Shown: in pieces, positions 61,503 through 64,000 of the stretch
How positions within the stretch are numbered: position 1 is the stretch's first letter
Layout of the letters: each line of letters begins with the position of its first letter
NCBI RefSeq assembly: GCF_016925495.1
Contig: NZ_CP070491.1
Span: 3,918,001-3,982,000 of the forward strand
DNA length: 64,000 nucleotides
Direction of reading: 5' to 3'
Origin: Methylococcus sp. EFPC2
GTDB lineage: Bacteria; Pseudomonadota; Gammaproteobacteria; Methylococcales; Methylococcaceae
The notes under the pieces: model-generated
Databases searched by the model: none
What the model was told of the DNA's origin: nothing
The model's input: the letters and a program-made list of their open reading frames with translations, nothing else
Translations under genes and position numbers: made by a program

Positions 61503-63152
61503 ATGAAAAAAACCAAATTATTGGCTCTCGCCGCGGTCGCCAATGGCCTGCTGTTGGGCCAGATCGGTGCGGTCGAGGCGAAAGCCAAGGCCTCGCCCAA
61601 GGACGCACAAATCGAAGCGCTGACGAAGCGGCTCGAATTGCTGGAAAAGCGTCTGGAGGAAAGTGAAAAACGTAATACGCAGTTGGCGACCAAGCCCCCG
61701 GAGGTTGAAAGCCCGGTGGTTAAGCAACTGGACCGCAAGGTAAAAATCATCGAGCGGAAGTTGGAAGTCGACAAGGAGGTTGCCGACGCCGCCAAGAAAA
61801 CCAGTCCCCGGTTGGAGGCGGGGGCCGATGGGGTCCGCTTCGTGTCGCCCGAGGGCGATCATGTCGTGCGCTTGCGCGGTGCCTTGCAGACGGACGGCAA
61901 GTTCTACATGGACGACAACCACGCCGTGGTGGGGGGCGAAGCCAACGGCATCAACATTCCCGACCGCTTCGAGCTCAAGCAGGCGCGCGTCTGGCTGGAA
62001 GGCACGCTGTTCAAGCACTTCGATTTCAAGATCATGCCGGACTTCGGCAAGAATGGCGGCACGCTGCTGCAGGACGCCTATCTGGACGCGCATTACTTCC
62101 CCTACGCCAGCCTGAACATCGGCAAGCAGAAGACGCCTCTGAGTCTGGAGCGCTTGCAGGGCGACTCCGACGGCACCTTCCTGGAACGCGCCTATCCCAC
62201 GCAACTGGCCAGCAACCGCGATGTCGGGGTGATGCTGCACGGTTCGTTCGCCAAACCGGGTTACGACGTCACTTACGGCGGCCCGGTCGATTTCAGGAAC
62301 TTCATCAGCTACCAGCTCGGCGTGTTCAACGGCAGCGGCGACAACGGTGCGGCCTCCAATCTGAGCGATTCCAGCAAGCAGGACGACAAGGAGTTCGTCG
62401 GCCGCATCTGGGCGCATCCCTTCCAGCATTCGGGCATAGAGGCCCTGGAGGGCTTGGGCGTGGGTGTGGCGGGGAGTTGGGAGCAACCGAACCATAAAGG
62501 CACGTTGAACAATATATCGAGTGCCAACGGCGGTAATACCATAGTGAATTATGGTGCGCTCGGAGGGGCCACCGGAGCGAATACCAAGACTACTTCTCTG
62601 GTGGCCGACGGCGATCACTACCGAATCTACCCTCAAGCCTACTGGTATAGCGGACCATTTGGCTTGATGGCGGAATACGCAATTTCATCCCAAGAGCTGT
62701 TGGGAGGGAAATCAAACGGCTCCAATGGCGCGGCTGGCGACACTGCGCGCATACAGCAAGACAATCGTGCTTGGCAGGTGCTGTTTTCCTACGTGCTGAC
62801 CGGCGAGGACAATACTTTCCAGGGTGTGAAGCCGCGCGAAGCCTTCGACCCGCTCAACGGCAAATGGGGCGCGCTGCAACTGGCTGCTCGCTGGACCGAA
62901 CTGGAAATCGACAAAGACAGCTTCAAGACCCAAACGGTCAATGGACGGCCGTTCCAATTGCTTGATCCCAGTAGGTCGATCCGAAATGCAACGGCCTGGT
63001 CTTTGGGGGCGAACTGGTATCTGAATAAGTTCACCCTGATTCGCGCCGACTACGAGCAGACCTATTTCGATGGTGGAGCAGGTACTCTGGCGCACGTCAA
63101 AGACCGACCCAACGAAAAAGTCTTTTCCACCCGTTTCCAGTTGTCATTCTAA
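61503..63152 (+). CDS. OprO/OprP-type anion (phosphate) porin
   Basis: A 549-aa outer-membrane porin. The signal peptide (LLALAAVANGLLLGQIGAVEA) is followed by a coiled-coil region (IEALTKRLELLEKRLEESEKRNTQL) typical of OprP-like trimers, then a 16-strand barrel (GADGVRFVSPEGDHVVRLRGALQTDGKFY ... GTFLERAYPTQLASNRDVGVML) ending in FSTRFQLSF with terminal Phe. LFKHFDFKIMPDFGKNGGTLLQDAY is a signature of the phosphate-selective porin family. A PhoB-type box upstream agrees with phosphate as substrate; the sulfate-binding-protein gene 91 bp downstream raises sulfate as an alternative. Confidence 0.88.
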   Translation: MKKTKLLALAAVANGLLLGQIGAVEAKAKASPKDAQIEALTKRLELLEKRLEESEKRNTQLATKPPEVESPVVKQLDRKVKIIERKLEVDKEVADAAKKTSPRLEAGADGVRFVSPEGDHVVRLRGALQTDGKFYMDDNHAVVGGEANGINIPDRFELKQARVWLEGTLFKHFDFKIMPDFGKNGGTLLQDAYLDAHYFPYASLNIGKQKTPLSLERLQGDSDGTFLERAYPTQLASNRDVGVMLHGSFAKPGYDVTYGGPVDFRNFISYQLGVFNGSGDNGAASNLSDSSKQDDKEFVGRIWAHPFQHSGIEALEGLGVGVAGSWEQPNHKGTLNNISSANGGNTIVNYGALGGATGANTKTTSLVADGDHYRIYPQAYWYSGPFGLMAEYAISSQELLGGKSNGSNGAAGDTARIQQDNRAWQVLFSYVLTGEDNTFQGVKPREAFDPLNGKWGALQLAARWTELEIDKDSFKTQTVNGRPFQLLDPSRSIRNATAWSLGANWYLNKFTLIRADYEQTYFDGGAGTLAHVKDRPNEKVFSTRFQLSF

Positions 63153-63242
63153 GCGGATGTGGATGTCGTTCGTCCCCCAACCCTGCGGGAGGAAGCTTCG
63201 TATGAGTTTTATCAAGTCATCTTTCCAACAAAGGAATATCGC

Positions 63243-64000
63243 GTGAAAACAAAAATCTTCAATAACGTGCTGGGCGCCGTACTTTCGGCTCTATTGTTCA
63301 ACGCGGCGTCCGTGCAGGCCGCCGACGTCAAGCTCTTGAACGTCTCCTATGATCCGACCCGCGAGTTCTACCAGGAATACAACGAACTCTTCGCCAAGCA
63401 CTGGAAGCAGAAGACCGGCAAGTCTTTGGAGGTGCAGCAGTCTCACGGTGGCAGCGGCAAGCAGGCGCGCGCCGTGGTCGATGGCCTGGACGCGGACGTG
63501 GTCACTCTGGCGCTTTCCTACGATGTCGATCAGCTGAGCAGCAAAGCCAAGCTGATCCCTGAAGACTGGCAGAAGCGCCTGCCGAACAACAGCGCGCCCT
63601 ACACCTCGACCATGGTGTTCCTGGTGCGCAAGGGCAACCCGCTCAAAATCAAGGATTGGGACGATCTGGTCAAGCCGGGTGTCTCAGTCGTCACGCCGAA
63701 TCCTAAGACTTCCGGCGGCGCGCGCTGGAACTATCTGGCCGCGTGGGGCTACGCGCTGAAGAAGCTCGGCAACGAAGCGGCAGCCAAGGATTTCGTCAAG
63801 AAGCTCTACAAGAACACCGCCGTTCTGGATACCGGGGCCCGCGGTTCCACCGTGTCGTTTGCCGAGCGCGAAATCGGCGACGTGCTGATCACCTGGGAAA
63901 ACGAAGCCTATCTGACGCTCAAGGAGTTCGGCGAAGACAAATATGAACTGGTCGCTCCTTCCCTCAGCATACTGGCCGAGCCGCCCGTCGCCTGGGTGGA
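63243..64000 (+). CDS. sbp: Sulfate ABC transporter substrate-binding protein (truncated by window end)
   Basis: The first 252 codons of a periplasmic binding protein, starting at GTG 63243 (AAGGA seven nucleotides upstream). Signal peptide [17 protein letters not shown], then [58 protein letters not shown] and [26 protein letters not shown], all characteristic of Sbp/CysP. It binds sulfate or thiosulfate for CysTWA; those genes would lie beyond the window. No stop codon is reached. Confidence 0.93.
   Translation, partial: MKTKIFNNVLGAVLSALLFNAASVQAADVKLLNVSYDPTREFYQEYNELFAKHWKQKTGKSLEVQQSHGGSGKQARAVVDGLDADVVTLALSYDVDQLSSKAKLIPEDWQKRLPNNSAPYTSTMVFLVRKGNPLKIKDWDDLVKPGVSVVTPNPKTSGGARWNYLAAWGYALKKLGNEAAAKDFVKKLYKNTAVLDTGARGSTVSFAEREIGDVLITWENEAYLTLKEFGEDKYELVAPSLSILAEPPVAWV

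Noticed and set aside
1-64000. CRISPR arrays, tRNA or rRNA genes, insertion sequences, prophage genes
   Set aside because: No regularly spaced repeats, no cloverleaf-like or rRNA sequence, and no transposase, integrase or phage structural protein were seen. The Uma2 and HflD proteins are not evidence of a mobile element.

Overview
The window looks like one contiguous piece of a gammaproteobacterial chromosome. Support comes from the rpoZ-spoT-recG order, HflD, YchJ, PhoR with its membrane N-terminus, a type IVa pilin and a VPxPA/PEP-CTERM-type protein. A methanotroph-like (Methylococcales) host is plausible, but no methane-oxidation gene lies here, so this is only an inference. Most of the window is GC-rich housekeeping sequence. 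Two stretches, about 1-5 kb and 24-33 kb, are visibly AT-richer and look accessory.

Layout. 0-3 kb: a methyltransferase and two glycosyltransferases with stop/start overlaps, the end of a glycan cluster. 3.2-7.8 kb (minus strand): pilin pilA followed by a GT-C/TPR membrane protein, a dolichyl-phosphate-mannose-synthase-like GT2 and a GT4, a probable pilin-glycosylation block. 8-15.3 kb: a thioredoxin-like protein, pgk, rpoZ-spoT-ridA-recG. 15.4-21.4 kb (minus strand): a small Cys-rich lipoprotein with a broken second copy, a very large FecR-TPR-beta-barrel protein and a CHASE2 adenylate cyclase. 21.7-23.6 kb: a PlcP-like phosphoesterase and a GT4. 24.5-33.2 kb: a PEP-CTERM-type protein, two tandem secreted paralogs of unknown family, a metzincin with a PKD domain, a long non-coding stretch, a sigma-54 activator and an anchored hypothetical protein. 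33.1-37.2 kb: an unknown 583-aa protein, then PAP2, GT28-like glycosyltransferase and dgkA. 37.3-40.3 kb: aspartic protease, inactive transglutaminase-7TM protein and ATP-grasp ligase. 40.5-45.2 kb: pstSCAB. 45.2-49.7 kb: gltA, rpmE and small housekeeping genes. 49.7-53.2 kb: lpdA and phoBR. 53.3-61.1 kb: an OmpA-like protein and a Cu/Ag-type RND efflux operon. 61.5 kb to the end: an OprO/P-type porin and a truncated sulfate-binding protein gene.

Main theme: phosphate starvation. Five transcription units have upstream hexamers of the TGTCAT / CGTTAC / TGTAAC type repeated at exactly 11-bp spacing, the architecture of PhoB boxes. The two clearest have four consecutive units each. They precede (i) the PlcP-GT4 pair, which matches the known PlcP-Agt route that replaces phospholipid with glycolipid when phosphate is scarce, and (ii) a PAP2-GT28-DgkA operon that could form a second diacylglycerol-centred lipid-remodelling module. 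Weaker boxes precede pstS, phoB and the porin gene. The sensor-regulator, high-affinity transporter, probable outer-membrane phosphate pore and two lipid-remodelling operons thus lie within 40 kb.

Second theme: the 24-33 kb region combines secreted proteins of unknown family, an extracellular protease, a C-terminal sorting signal and a VpsR-like sigma-54 activator behind a 1.15-kb non-coding leader carrying a repeated T-rich motif. It is the best candidate for an undescribed exported-protein system.
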